From contig CP136066.1 of assembly GCA_032622095.1 (NCBI GenBank), positions 228,970,961-229,034,960 on the forward strand: a DNA stretch of 64,000 nucleotides. Direction: 5' to 3'. A model generated the notes under the pieces. The model searched no databases, had not been told where the DNA came from, and saw only the letters and a list, made by a program, of their open reading frames with translations. Of this stretch, positions 40,176 through 53,190 are shown piece after piece. The translations under genes and the position numbers were made by a program. The stretch is from Siphonodentalium dalli. Taxonomy: Eukaryota > Mollusca > Scaphopoda > Gadilida > Siphonodentaliidae. Each line of letters opens with the position of its first letter. The stretch's first letter is position 1.

Positions 40176-41490
40176 GAGAGAGAGCAAGAGGGTGAGAGAG
40201 CAGAAGACGTGGGGACAGATGAATCGTGAAATGATGACAGCGGTGGGGAATAATTGAGTTGTTGCGTGGTTACAATTATGCTCGTCTATAGTAAGTTGCA
40301 TGCGTCAGAAGCCATGGGAGGGGGTCAATCACAGTGGCTGTTAACTGGTTCCATCCGTCAAAAAGTAATCAATTGAACAGACACACACGGATACGAGTGT
40401 TCATAATCAAAGTATGTCGTGGAATATCTATATTTCGTGAGAACAAGTACGTATTCAGCAGCATTAACCCGAAACAGGACAATTCCCATTTCAAGGGTGT
40501 TCACTGTGAATTTCGGAGCATCCCTCATGTGGAATCGTTTCATGTATGTGCAGGCTAATAGCAAGTAAGTAATATACAAAGGAATCGTTATCGGAAGGCA
40601 TTTAGTGCTACATATATTTTGGGGAATATCTTGCTGCCGCATAACGCGACCGGAATCCAAAGCAATTTGTTACTCGTTCAAATCATGGGAATCTTTTTGT
40701 TTTTATAATATATGTCTGTACTGCATTAAATATTTGTTTGTTTTCACGAAGACTAAGCTCCCTTGATCCCCGTAATAGAGTATTCTCAGATAGGACAACA
40801 TTGGGTAGTGAATCATATAGTTCCCGTCTGGCCTCTTGATAAAATGTACACTCAAAGAGATAGTGGTAACTTGTCTCGAGTTCCCCACATAAACAGAAGG
40901 GGAATTGTTTTACATGATTGTCTGTCAGGTCAGAACTCAGGTGGCTGCAGTTCAGTCTTAACCGGGTATGAAGGATATGAGATTTACGGCTTTTACTATG
41001 ATAAAAATACGCAGGTGGACGTATATTGTCACTGTTGAGTTTCTTTTTGAAATCTTCGATTGTTCTGGTGCCCTTTGTAGTTTCCGGCAGTTTGTTCCAT
41101 TCAGTAATTGCAGATGGTAAGAAAGATTCCATATAATAGTCATAGTTAATATTCGAGGGTAGTCTTATATGTTCAAATCTGAAGTTGTATCTGGAATTAT
41201 TTGCCTGGATTGGTCGTACATAATTTCTTAAAATTGATGGAGCAGTTCCACGTATCATTTAAAAAAATGACATAGCTTGTGTTTTCTACGACGTGAGGAG
41301 AGGAGTTCCCAGCCAGTTTCTGATAAAAGAAGCTCGTTACTCGTACTGATGGTTGCACCTGTTACTATTCGGGCCATTTCGTACTGTACCTTTTCAACGT
41401 CATCACTAAGATAATTAGGGCAGTTATCCCAAACAGGGGAGGCATATTCCAGTATTGGTCGGACAAATGTGTAATGTATTTTGTTTATAA
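39810..41490 (-). pseudogene. LINE (CR1/Jockey-like) 3-prime fragment
   Basis: On the minus strand the end of reverse transcriptase reads FVRPILEYASPVWDNCP from about 41480. It is followed by the C-terminal tail frame 40683-41258, containing LHTRLRLNCSHLSSDL and CGELETSYHYLFEC. A one-base change in a T7 run at 41261-41267 breaks the frame between them. The 3-prime part includes a (GA)n run and GAAGACTTCATATAAGCCCT followed by CGGGCTTGTTGTC, typical of LINE 3-prime UTRs. It is a dead 5-prime-truncated copy. Confidence 0.8.
40089..40195 (+). repeat. (GA)n microsatellite
   Basis: About 100 bp of GAGAGA with few interruptions. Confidence 0.95.
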
Positions 41491-41499
41491 CATGCCATT

Positions 41500-43450
41500 G
41501 TGTGAATATTATTTACAGTGTATGTACATCTATAACAGTATTATAATTCATACATTAAACAGCGCATTTTCAGAAAGGAATATAGTTTTTGAAACATGCT
41601 AAATATATACATGTACTACTCATTATAGCTTCACATAATGAATGTTCGGACATTTTATAAATATATTTTACTTTATCTATATGGCCAGATCGATGCCCCA
41701 TTAAGCACAATCTTGACACGGGAAATTTGCAATTTTACATGAGGAATTTTAGCTATATAACACAATACATTCATATATAAGGATTATAATATGAGAAACA
41801 TGGCGAGTTTGAAAATAAGCCCCCCCCCCTCCCCTTTTTTATAGTATAAACGATAACTCTTCACCATGTACGTCACTTAATCCAAATGCTAATAATACTT
41901 TAATGACACATCTCACTATTCTCACTAGTATTTATAATTTTAGAATATTTATAAGTTCATTATTTGCTATTATGACATTTATTGAATGACATAATATTCT
42001 TCACAAATTTAAAGTTTTGGACACAAACGGTGGCTACATATGTATTAGATATATGACATCACCCCCACCCCCGCCCCTCCCTCGGTAACCGAATTTACGG
42101 AAGTTATACATAGCAGAGCCAAAATATGCATGTTAATTTTTCACATCGTCTTGGTAAACCACCAATATAATGGACAAATAAATACCCCACCCACCCAACA
42201 ATTTGTTTCACTTGGTACATTGATCGTCCATTGTGATATTTCAAGGTTTATTGCAACAGTGATGCTCATGATCATCATATTCAAATGAAATTAATTTGAA
42301 ACACCAATTTCACACATTTTGTGTGATTCCGGGTGCCACATATAGAACTTCGTAGTATACGACTAGGGCATTTCAGTGGCATCCACAAGTCGCATTCAGG
42401 GACGCGGTTCGATGGTCGCCGTTGGCGGGGGGTGTCCACATTCATATGTCGAAGTGCACCCCACCATCCCCTTGAACCATATTTGTAGAATTATATTTGC
42501 ACACCCCCTCTCGTTCTGAATTTTCCAATTGGTACCTCAAGCTTTCCAACTATTAGAATTTCCAACCAAATGGAAGTCTTCCACCCGATGGCCATTTGAG
42601 GCCATTTTTGTTTTACCAAAAGTAGAAAAAATATGCTACTGTTTGTCTAAAAAAACCCAATAAATTTCCCACTAATTACTGGTTGAAAAATCAAACAAAG
42701 AGAACAATTTCAACCTATTATAATGCATGTGGTGTAAAACTTGCAACTTTGCGTCAGGCATGAAATTTCCAACTGTTGGATTTTTTAGTAAATTTTACCG
42801 AAGTTTGGGATAGGGTTATATATATATAGACACACCCTTCCCAATATCCGCCCTGTCGCCACGTCACTGGTCTCAGTAGATATTTCCTCTCATCTGCATT
42901 CCATATAAACACAAAAAAACGTCGTTACTTTATCAACATGAGAACGTTACCGTGCAAAATAATAAAAAATGTGGTTCTGGTTTAAAGCACGCTGTATAAT
43001 ATATAGTGTGTATGTGATGAACACACATTTGTTCAGTAAATGTCTTCACCGCACAGTTGAATTCGTCAATTTACATAAAGACAATTTTCGAGCAGAAATA
43101 GGTTTTATGCTTCGGAAAGATGCGTATCATATAGACTACAGAAACAACAGATAAACCCAGATAAACACACAACTCTAAATGTAAATATATGACGATGCGA
43201 TAGGGATTGTTGAATCAGAAAATCCAAATCAAGTTTATTATTTCGTTCGTTCATGTTATACAAAATAGATACGGACATTCTCACAAAGGTGAATATCTTG
43301 CCAATTTAAATATAATCTTACCTTAACTATAGAAATAATCGAAGAGACCGCCCAATATATCGAATTTCGAGAACCACCACAATCAACAAGACTCCATGTG
43401 TACACTTTACGGCAGCCTGTGAGCCTGTACGAAACAACGACGCGCGCGTG
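41500..43450. other. Intronic stretch without recognised genes
   Basis: AT-rich with C-rich patches at 41820 and 42065. No supported ORF, RNA gene or inverted-repeat element was seen. Confidence 0.5.
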
Positions 43451-43479
43451 ACCACCACGTGAAATTTAAAAAACCGACG

Positions 43480-43625
43480 TCACACACAAATATGTGTGGT
43501 GATGTACACATATATGTGTGGATATTGGGTGATACACACATATGTGTGTACTATGTGCACATTTATGTTCAGATAATGCATCCACACAGTCATTGTGTGG
43601 AAGCTGCCACACAGTCCTTTTTACA
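43480..43625 (+). repeat. CACACA/TGTGTG hairpin cluster, second block
   Basis: It includes ACACATATATGTGTGG, ACACACATATGTGTGT and CCACACAGTCATTGTGTGG. It is related in style to 38310-38880. Confidence 0.6.
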
Positions 43626-44050
43626 GGGCGGCTCAGTTGCAAATGAGTGTTTATTTGATATATGAGAGAATTGGGGCTAGCCATTTACCTGGCGGACCAC
43701 AAGCAGGCCACTAGCAGTATGATTGTCCCGTCCTCTAACCGCGAAGCACGCTTATAAAAAAAACTGGCGTGAAAACTAGTACAACCCTCGTGCGAGAATT
43801 ATTCGACAGTGATATAATACCAAGTCGCCAATTTAATTTCTCAATTTGTTCCGAAATGACTTTTTAAATCATGGTTTTAGACAATTCAGTGCAAGAAGAG
43901 AATGTTAGTTGCAATAATAACACAATTATTCTGGCCTACAGTCGTCCAAAAAATGTAAGCTCTGAATTTTGTTTTTCAAAATTAGCAGCGAATACAAATT
44001 CAGGCTCAAAATTGTTAGTGACAATTCACAACAGTGGATATATAGAGCGT

Positions 44051-44196
44051 AATCAATTGGTTTCGATGATTACGTGACATAATTCACTCGGGGAGCCGGC
44101 CCTGGTAAACCCGGGTGAGCGGAGCGAACGAGGGTTTTAACAAAGGACCGGCTAGCCTAGTGAATTATGTCACGTAATCATCGAAACCAATTGATT
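44051..44196. mobile_element. Palindromic MITE with 38-bp perfect arms
   Basis: AATCAATTGGTTTCGATGAT (44051) and ATCATCGAAACCAATTGATT (ending 44196) are the ends of a perfect 38-bp inverted repeat. The arms include TACGTGACATAATTCACT. A GC-rich loop holds GTGAGCGGAGCGAACGAGGG. Confidence 0.8.
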
Positions 44197-44934
44197 ATTC
44201 TGTTTATTACACACTTTCAACCAATAAAAGTTGCTAGTATTATTCTAAAAAGAAGATGTGACAAAATAAGCCGAGATCAGCTGATTCTCCCATTTTGAAC
44301 CCCAATGTACAGTTGCGCGTGCAGTTACGCGGATGGACACATAATTTAAATAATTGTGACGTAACCATACCGATTGACCTCATTATTTTGCTTTACTTTG
44401 GTGCGATTCATTTTTTAAAGTTTCGGAAATTACAGGATATTTTCTGTCAAAATTGTGTTTATTCTTACCGAACAAGCATGGCACATGTAACGGGATATTG
44501 TGAAGATTCTGATGGTGTGTGTAAATAATACAGGAAATGTTTGGAAATCGTGCTCAATATTGAGACAACATAAAGGGCCATTAACAATCCGCAATAATAA
44601 ATCCCAACTATGGCAACTTATTTAGAACCACAAACTTAGGTCCCGATCATCGTAGGTGAATTATATACGGCTGAAATACCCGAATTTATCACATGCACGA
44701 AATACGGTGAAGGGGATATCACGGACTCGCTCGTCCTCAGTCTTTGGTGATGCATTTACAATTCATCCGTTCCATTCCATGTTCATATAGATGAACAATA
44801 CGGATTGGTGAGTTAAATATATTTTTCTTTTATTCTATGTTATTTAAGGCCTCAATTGTGCCATTTTTTCACCTGTTGACTAGGAAAAAACAACAACACT
44901 TATATGTCACAATTTTTATAAAACATCAAATATA

Positions 44935-45185
44935 GCCACATGGTAAACGGTCATGGCTGTCAAAATGGCAAATAATTTATGGGAGGTGTTTGTATTTTTT
45001 TCGATGTCATTTGTTTCTCAATGTTAAGGGTAGTGGGATATTTGGCAAGCTGCAGTGTGATCCACCACGTTTACAAGTACTTTTGGGCACATTCCCGTGT
45101 GTCCAAAAGGACGTTCTTTAATTTTAAATACTCGTGCAAGTTCAACCCTTTCCTGCGAATACAGGCCAGCGGGATTTGTTTACAC
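44935..45185 (+). repeat. Dispersed repeat copy 1
   Basis: About 240 bp shared with 46250-46495, including CACATGGTAAACGG, GTGTGATCCACCACGTTTAC and TCCTGCGAATACAGGCCAG. Family not recognised. Confidence 0.75.
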
Positions 45186-46244
45186 TGAGGCCTATGTAAA
45201 TCATTTGGTGCATTGTAACCTATAGTGAACAAATTTCGTTTTTCAGATTTCTGCTCTGAAACAAGTCCCGTGCTCATTATGCCCATGAAGCAAATTAGAA
45301 ACATAAAGCACGCGATACGACAGCTTATTTGGCGCTGGAGCCGTCCAATAAAATTACAAATTAACCCCTCTGATGCCATTTCTGCTTCTCGATGTTGAAC
45401 CGAAAATTACAATTTTCGACCTATTTTGGGCCCACTGAATGATGCCCCTTTAATGAATGTGAGACCATATTTGTTGGCGCCCGACAACCTAGATGAACGC
45501 CAAGGCAGATTTGTCGGGTTTGATCACGACATGAGAGTAAAACGTGACGTCAGTATGGACCATACCATAAAATATGATGCAAACTCGGACCAGATTCGGG
45601 TCAAACGAAGTTGAATTGCCCCTGTTAGATGACAGGTTAATAAAAAAGCCTACCCTTGAAGTTTGCAGAATGGTTCGACTATCCAACGCGCACATATTGC
45701 CGCCAATAAATATATTCTTGTGAAGGGACAATTTTGGTTTTCTGTCGACTTTTGTTAAAAAATTGTGTAGGTGCGCCCAATGTGAAACCTAAGTGCGCCC
45801 AATTCGCCTAGCGAATCGTATGGCATATTTTCTGGAAGTGGTATCAACAGGCTATCAGATCGACAACCTGTATGTACATCGTCATTGTTTACTTTGCCAA
45901 GATTCAGCTGAAATGAAAACAAATTGACATTAAAGTCAAGGTAATTTTTTTGCAAATTCAGATATGGGTGGTGACAGAAAAGGGTTAATAAAGTAAGAAC
46001 ACAGACATGTTTCGAATCAAATTAATTTATTTTGACGTGGGTATATAAATGCACGCAATTTAATATGGTTTGGGCGACTTTCTTGTCTTTCCAGTCACCA
46101 CTATAGGTTACAAAACACCGAATACAAATTAGTAGAGTGATTTCCCCTGGCACCCCCATGCTAGGATCAGCATAAAAAAATTCTGGCAGCTGAATGGTCA
46201 ATGATACATGGATGAAAAAATGCACAAAAGTGTTTTCCGTCGAG

Positions 46245-46495
46245 AAACATCAAATATAGCCACATGGTAAACGGCTGTGCAAATATAGCCACATGGTAAA
46301 CGGCTGTGCAAATGGCGAATAATTTACAGGAGGTTTTTGTGTTTGTGTTTGTCAAGCTACAGTGTGATCCACCACGTTTACAAGTACTTTTGGGCATATT
46401 TCCGTGTGTCTAAAATGACGTTCTTTAAGTTTAAATACTCGTGCAGGGTCAAACCTGTCCTGCGAATACAGGCCAGGGGGATTTGTTATTATTAA
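46245..46495 (+). repeat. Dispersed repeat copy 2
   Basis: Direct-orientation relative of 44935-45185, with an extra local duplication of ATAGCCACATGGTAAACGGC at its start. Confidence 0.75.
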
Positions 46496-46499
46496 TTTT

Positions 46500-47440
46500 G
46501 GAAAACAATTCGTACGATTATTAGCCAAAACTCCCGTAAATTACTACCATCACTATTATTAGACCATCACTACCATAAGGCACCTTGCCAAGTTGGTACC
46601 CCGAGTTACCCTGGATTTGTTGATCTCGTGTTTGTGGTACAATTCTTCTTTTTCAGATTGTACCACAAAACAATTTGTTTATTAAATCGTCGTCGCACAA
46701 TAAATCTTAATGTGGTACATTGTTATCATAAGTTCATACACCGTGCAATTATATATCTTTATTTAAAATTAACAGAATATGTGAATTGATTAACAATAGT
46801 TTAATATGGTGGAATATGAGTGTATTAGGATTTAAACAAGCTCATTTGTAGTAGTTGTTGATAGTGACTTGGCAATCTTTAATAGTGAACTGTCCACTGG
46901 AATTGCAGATTTCTCTTGTCGCCTGCTGAGTGAGATTAAAGTTACACAGCGAACAAGATGTAGCACTATTGGCAGTAGAAAATTGATTATGGTTGGTTTT
47001 TACTCGAGACGTAGCACTATTCGCGGTAGCTTGAACTTGATTCTGGTTGGTTTCCACCGGTATGCATTGCAGAATATCTGAATAACGTCTCTTCTGTGTT
47101 GTGGTTGAGTCTGTATTATACGATCGTATAGATTGTTCACACTTATGGCCGGATACTCGCATGATTTCTCGTGCTTCTATTCCTACATGCGACAGCAGAG
47201 TTACCGTTGTTCCCCGAACACAATGGTTTGTATAACCCTTACTTAGTTTAGCAAGATCACCTTTATCGTCTTCTCGATAGCGTGGACGTCTATCGGTCTC
47301 CGTTCATACCACACCAATGTAGTGTCTGGTTCGAAAGATGATGACATTCTTGGCTTCTGGAAGAGGAACTCACAATCAGGATGTAATTGAGACACGTACA
47401 ATTGATATGATATGAAGGGCAGTTTTCCTTTCCTGATTCA
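46500..47440. other. Intronic stretch, nothing recognised
   Basis: No supported ORF, RNA gene or repeat identified. Confidence 0.45.
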
Positions 47441-47446
47441 AATGCG

Positions 47447-47606
47447 AAAACTCGTTACAGGATAGTTAATAATTACTAAAACTCGTTACAGGAAAGTTAT
47501 TAATTACTAAAACTCGTTACAGGAGAGTTATTAATTACTAAAACTCGTTACAGGAGAGTTATTAATTACTAAAACTCGTTACAGGAGAGTTATTAATTAC
47601 TAAAAC
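47447..47606 (+). repeat. 31-bp tandem repeat, 5 copies
   Basis: The unit is AAAACTCGTTACAGGAGAGT plus TATTAATTACT. Starts at 47447, 47478 and 47509 give the period. The first copies differ by one or two bases. Confidence 0.95.
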
Positions 47607-47756
47607 AAGAACAAATTCGATCTAGTTAATAAAAATGCTTGTTGATGATAATTGTTTGCAGACTTTTATAAAATGTTTATTCTTTTTAACATGAACCCAT
47701 TTCGAAGGTCTTGTGTCCCTTTAAAAATAACGACAGGTTCGTCTCCAATTCCAACT

Positions 47757-47912
47757 TATTTAATGATCCCTGGTTAAATGGTCCTGCTATAATGCTATGA
47801 TGCTGTTGAATTGATATGGTGTATGTAAAGCAACTAATTTAATGGTCCCTGGTTAAATGGTCCTGCTATAATGCTATGATGATGTTGAATTGATATGGTG
47901 TTGGTAAAGCAA
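47757..47912 (+). repeat. Tandem duplication of about 78 bp
   Basis: CCCTGGTTAAATGGTCCTGC, followed by TATAATGCTATGATG and TTGAATTGATATGGTGT, occurs twice. Confidence 0.9.
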
Positions 47913-48003
47913 AGCGATGCTACTAAGAAAAAGTAGTTATTTTGCTATAGTTGTCATTTTTGCGGTGTTTCGCTAATCCGAGCGAATTCAGCGAAAGCCA
48001 CCA

Positions 48004-49402
48004 CAGTTCTGATTAAAACCATACTCAGACTCTAAAAGTACCGAGTCTGATGAAATCCGCTATCTGTCGCATTACTGTCGCTATAAATAACTTCCACAGA
48101 CAACCCCTGTAGTATGACGTCACCGCCCACATTTGCACATAATGTAGTTTCGGTTTCGTTTCGCGTAAGAGTTTCGTTTCCGCGAAAGATTTTCGTTTTC
48201 GCAAAAGACTCTTTATGCCAGTTCCTGGGAGACTTGATGCTACGCATTCTCTCAGAATACCTTCTGCACCTTGTGACATAATTTTAACTGAGATTAATAA
48301 CGTTTAACAAACTTTAAATGCGTTTATGAATCGAAACAAAATATATATCCTTTTTTTAATTGCGAAGTTAAAGGGGTACTATACGCCACATGTTGTTGTT
48401 GGTTTCTATAGTCTCCGAGTCGGAGAATAAGGTAACAATTTTTCCATTATTTGAAAGTCTGTTGAGTACGAAGTCATGTTACGGATGACAAATTTACCGG
48501 AATGCAAAAATACAATTTGTCGTTGTCGAGTAATTTTTGTAAAGTTTTCAACCAAATGAATCAAATAAAAGTTATATTATATGCATTGCATACTAGTCCC
48601 ATATAATCATTTAAGTTATTGTATCGTCGCTAGTCAATGAGTGGCTTGAGTGTTCTCCCCGTATCATCATAATATTTTAAGCAATCGTGTGTGCGATCGG
48701 TTTAAAAATCCAGTATCCCTCAATTACTATTTTCGATTACGGTAATTCGTAATTTAATTGACGCCATTTTATGGCTCCCGTCATAAATTCAATTTATATC
48801 AAATTATTAACTTTTAAATTATTAAATTTTAAGATAGCCTATTAACCTGAGCGTTTACAGAATACATCTTCGACTCAAATTACTTATGTTTCTATATATT
48901 ATCGATATTAGATCGTTGTTGTCACCGGAAATTAATGAAAATGGCGTACAGTACCCCTTTAACATCATATGCCGGAAATTAAATAAATTTACGACATCGC
49001 GACCTCTAAATTATTCGGTGCTAAATGTTGAATTTTTTATAAACATTCAATTATATTGGACATATTAACTAAAATTGGTCAATTCTGCACTCTTTAAATA
49101 CGCGTTTCAGTGTTAAATGCGCTGTAGTAAAAATCTGAATTTGTAAACATTAGCATGCGGCGGAAAAGTTATTGTGTTATTTATAACTATTGGGCGGGTT
49201 TACTGGAATCGGCACCGGCTGAAGGAATTACCCTTGTCTTGGGGATTCCATGCGACTATCGCCTGATTGGTCACATCGCGTTCCTGAGGATATTGTGATT
49301 GGCTGGCAACTACGTAATTCCTGCTGGGAGTAATGGAATCTCTACCCAATGTCACCAGACTCAGTACTTTTAGAGTCTGAGTATGGTTTTAATCAGAACT
49401 GG
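48004..49402. mobile_element. hAT-like non-autonomous DNA transposon, 1.4 kb
   Basis: Terminal inverted repeats start CAGTTCTGATTAAAACCATA (48004) and mirror at 49345-49402, continuing through ACTCAGACTCTAAAAGTAC. The 8-bp flanks AGCCACCA (47996-48003) and AGCCACCA (49403-49410) are identical, a hAT-size target duplication, and CAG ends also fit hAT. No transposase is present. A second element is nested inside at 48368-48962. Confidence 0.85.
48368..48962. mobile_element. Nested TTAA-target MITE, 595 bp
   Basis: TTAAAGGGGTACTATACGCC at the left mirrors GGCGTACAGTACCCCTTTAA at the right. TTAA at both borders fits a piggyBac-type target. It lies fully inside the hAT-like element, so it inserted later. 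No ORF. Confidence 0.75.
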
Positions 49403-49728
49403 AGCCACCAGTGTCTGTAGTAAGCATTCAAGAAAATAATTGTATTAATTCTGGCACTAGGTTTGCAAAACGACAGGAATTTCCATTGCAATTATGACAG
49501 GGTTACAACACCAAAGACAGCCATTATTAAAGTATTTCACAATGTACCTGTATTTGAATGATTTAAAGGGCTGCCACATTCGTGAATTTAAGAACAAATC
49601 TCAACTTCAAACTATCTATTTGAAGGAGAAAATCATTACCCTCTATAAGCAATGTATTCTATAACAACATTTGTTCAATGTTAGAATTATGTAAAAATAA
49701 ATCGGTTTAATAAAACCCAGATTTCTTT

Positions 49729-50127
49729 AGGTAGGTCGATAGAGCGTTCGAGAGAACATATTAAAAAAACTATGAACCCAATTCGGGTATGCGCTCAGTC
49801 TACCATTTTAAATCACGACTTTCTGCGAGAATATAAATCAAACATTTTTTCATTGCATATTTTATTTGTTCTGGCAGCCATTTGTATAATTCTTTTGTAT
49901 AGTTTGAAGGACCAAAACAACATAAAACAATATAAATATTATTTAACCAAGTTTTTAATAATCCGACATAAACATCCAATATTGTTAAACTTTTCAGACA
50001 TTTATTTTTCACGGAGAGTCATGATTTCAGATGATAGACTGAGTGCATACCCTAGCTGTTCAGATAGTCCAGATAATGCAGTGGTGTATTTGCAAATATT
50101 TCCTGTCAACTGGCTATCGACCTACCT
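49729..50127. mobile_element. MITE, 399 bp, AGGTAGGTCGATAG termini
   Basis: AGGTAGGTCGATAG at 49729 and CTATCGACCTACCT ending 50127 are perfect 14-bp terminal inverted repeats, continued imperfectly for another 15 bp. A 119-aa frame crosses most of it, but no homology is recognised. Confidence 0.65.
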
Positions 50128-50789
50128 TTAAAAAATAATTTTTTTATAAACCATCAGTATTATTACAACCACCAAGGGTGATTATACCTAAGGCAGGTGA
50201 ATGACGTCATATATTTTGTTCTATATCCATCAGTGAATTTTTAGAGCGCGGGTATGGATTTTTGAGAAATTATCACGTGACTTCCGGTTAGCAACAGTGT
50301 GGAGATTGCAAAAAAACGCGGAATTGGGAATGAACCATCGCGATGAAAGTAAATAATTCACAACTTACGAAGAATTCACATGTGATTTAGGTCTATTAAT
50401 ATCAATTAGACCAATTTATTTGGTTAGCTTAATGAAAAAAATAAATAAAGAGGTCATGACACGGTTTCTGACGTCATTTTGGATTTTGGACAAGATTGCA
50501 CAATCCACGACACGTCATGTCAAGTTGGCATGTCATCTCCATCGTGATCACTGCGTGATGTTACATAATTATCCTTAGCGCTATGTCGCCGATAAATGGT
50601 AAATATGAGGCACAGCATGTGTGGTTGCTCCACTACGTGTCACGTACGATTCATATTAGCAAACTATCAGGACCACTAAACTAGGGGTGTTAATCCCTCA
50701 ATGATGGTGCAGCATTAAATATCATGTTATTAAATATTATGTGTTTACGAGAATGCGTATAAGCTTACACAGCCAATGTGAATATTGTT

Positions 50790-51034
50790 AGGCCAATGCA
50801 TTCTCTTATATATGCGAGACATCTATGGAAGATTCGCATATATAAGAAAATGCACTTGCTTACAAGGTCAAGGGACATATTGTTAAGCCAGTGAATTATC
50901 TTATATATGCGTGTCTCCCATGGGGAGCCGCGCAAATATAAGAGAATACGCAAGATTACACAGACAAGGTAAATATTGTTAGGCCAATGCATTCTCTTAT
51001 ATATGCGACGCTACCTATACGAGAATGCGTTGGC
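50790..51034. repeat. Three small palindromic foldback units upstream of exon C
   Basis: Units at 50790-50855, 50884-50953 and 50980-51034 have the form GCCAATGCATTCTCTTATAT-ATGCGA...loop...TCGCATATATAAGAGAATGC. Each is a hairpin of 50-70 bp. The last ends 113 bp before the exon C acceptor. A fourth copy is at 62524-62596. Confidence 0.8.
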
Positions 51035-51147
51035 ACATGGTTGTTGCAAAATTCAGGAAGCCCATAATGCGAACTTTAGTACTGACTAATCTCCAATTGA
51101 CAATGTCATGCTATTGTATGTATCACATTCGACTGTATGTCATGCAG

Positions 51148-51268
51148 ATGCTACCGCCCGTACTATAGTCGCTGAAGCAATGGCTGACTGGGAGACCGGT
51201 ACGTGTATCCGATTTGTGCCACGGACAAACCAGCTAGACTACGCCGACTTCATAGTAGATCCAGACGG
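51148..51268 (+). CDS. Astacin-type metalloprotease, exon C (N-terminal subdomain)
   Basis: The acceptor is GTCATGCAG. Entry phase 1 completes an Asn codon with exon B, and exit phase is 2 at a GTGCGT donor. Codons read ATARTIVAEAMADWETGTCI, RFVPRTNQLDYADFIV, then DPDG. This matches the helix and CIRFVPR strand of the astacin catalytic domain, including the conserved first Cys. The next expected segment (GC-x-S-x2-G...GC) is absent from the following sequence, so a small exon should lie before 62722. Three palindromic hairpins precede the acceptor. Confidence 0.9.
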
Positions 51269-51636
51269 GTGCGTGTATAATTCAATACATATTATGTGTT
51301 ATTTCTCTACTACAAACATATGAAACGGATATTAGTAGTTATCTATCTACTTACATATCGCATTGAGAACTAGCTTGGTTATTCATAATAATAAATAAAT
51401 ATCCCAATATCAAGGTATTAGATGATAGCAATAAGTTCATATGGTTCATGAGCTCCGAGGACACATCTGTAATGAAATGGCTAGTTCATTTACTGATATC
51501 TCTATTTTCTGCTAGGTCCCTAATTCTGACTGACACTCCAGCAAGCGATGTTTGAGGAAAAAACATTACCTTAGCACACACACGCTGCAAACCTTTATTA
51601 TCTTATAAATTGTTCCTTATCAATATATATGTTACT

Positions 51637-53190
51637 AGCAGGTGGACCCGACTTCGTCCGGGCTGTTTCCCCTCTGCTTTTCGGCGAATTGCGAGATTTG
51701 ACCTTAAATTGCCAAAATTTCTTCGAAATCCCATAAAATTGGCGATTTGACCTTGAATTGATCAGATTTCAAGGTCAAGGTCACGTCGCACGGGCAAATG
51801 AATAGGCTTATGACACTCCCCATACGAAAGTATCCCTAGACACTAATTTTCATCGAAATCCCGATTTGACCTGAATTTATCATTTTGAAGGTAAATCGCG
51901 TCCGGGCTGTTTCCCCTCTGCTTTTCGGCGAATTGCGCGATTTGACCTTGAATTGTCCATTTTGAATGTCAAGGTCATGTGGGGTCACGATTTGACCCGT
52001 CCAAAACACTGCCCGGGCAAAAGTACCCGACTAAAGTACCCGTCGAAATCCATCCGGTTTTACCCGATTTGACCTTGAATTGATCATTTTGAAGGTCAAG
52101 GTCAGGTCGGGGTCACGATTTGACCCGTCCAAAACACCCGGTGGACAAAAGTAACCCTACGTATCAAATTTCGTCGAAATCCCATACAAATTCGCGATTT
52201 GACCTTGAATTGACCCGATTTCAAGGTCACGTCGCACGGGCAAACAAATAGGCTTACGACACTCCCCATACGAAAGTATCCCTAGACACTAATTTTCATC
52301 GAAATCCCGTGATACTCGGGCGTTTGACCTTGAAATGACCCGATTTCAATGTCAAGGCCACGTCGCACGGGAAAATTAATAGGCCCATGCCAGTCCCCGG
52401 CCGAAAGTACCCCCACATATCAAGTTTCATCGAAATGGGCTTGGCCGTTTTCGAGTCCATCGCGAACACACACACAGACAGATCTCCCAAAAATATATAA
52501 TAGACTAGAAGGTGACCCGACTTCGTCCGAGCCATTCAAAAACCAAATTTCAAGTCGATAGCTCCACCCGTTTCCGAGATCTGGTCTGCGCATGCGCGAA
52601 GCTGGCGTCACACGGGCTCGGCGACCCGATAAAATTCGTATCCGGGGCAAGATACATTCACATACCAAATTTCAAGTCGATAGCTCCACCCGTTTCCGAG
52701 ATATATATATTGCCCAATGTCATTTGCGGATACCTCGAACGGTGATGAGTTAACGCGACATCGGCCGGTTAAGAGTTAAACGCGATCACGTCACGATCTG
52801 TTGACGGCGTAATATATTTACGGAATGTTTTTCGATGAGCGAAGCATGGTCCTGCGTTCTTCCCGATAATTAAGGTAGAAACTTTAAACGTACACATGCG
52901 TGTGATACATCATTGGAAAGAGGAAGCGCCACAGATTCTAACCGTGCAAATTATATGACTGGCAATTTATTATTCGCGCTATATCGAATCGATTTGTGAG
53001 TACCGAACTGAAATATATTAGCGCAAAACAGCGTAAAAACAGATTTGACTTCGGCACGTGAAAAGTTGACCTCGGATCTGAAAATTAATATGCCTATGCC
53101 ACTTCCCGACCGATAGTATCCTCACATACGAAGTTTCATCGAAATCGGGTCGGCCGTTTTCGAGTTCATCGCGAACACACACAGAGACAG
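51637..53190 (+). repeat. Head-to-tail dispersed repeats rich in TCAAGGTCA motifs
   Basis: Units start ACTAG(C/A)AGGT(G/A)-CCCGACTTCGTCCGGGCT (51637, 52504). They contain repeated modules with GATTTGACCTTGAATTG, TTTCAAGGTCAAGGTCA and GTCGCACGGGCAAA. One unit ends at about 52500 with CCCAAAAATATATAATAG directly joined to the next ACTAGAAGGTGACCC. The last unit is interrupted at 53190 by the 6.8-kb element and resumes at 59968. Confidence 0.8.

Noticed and set aside
45071-45614. Frames of 60-100 aa around the dispersed repeat at 45 kb
   Set aside because: No motif recognised and they cross repeat borders.
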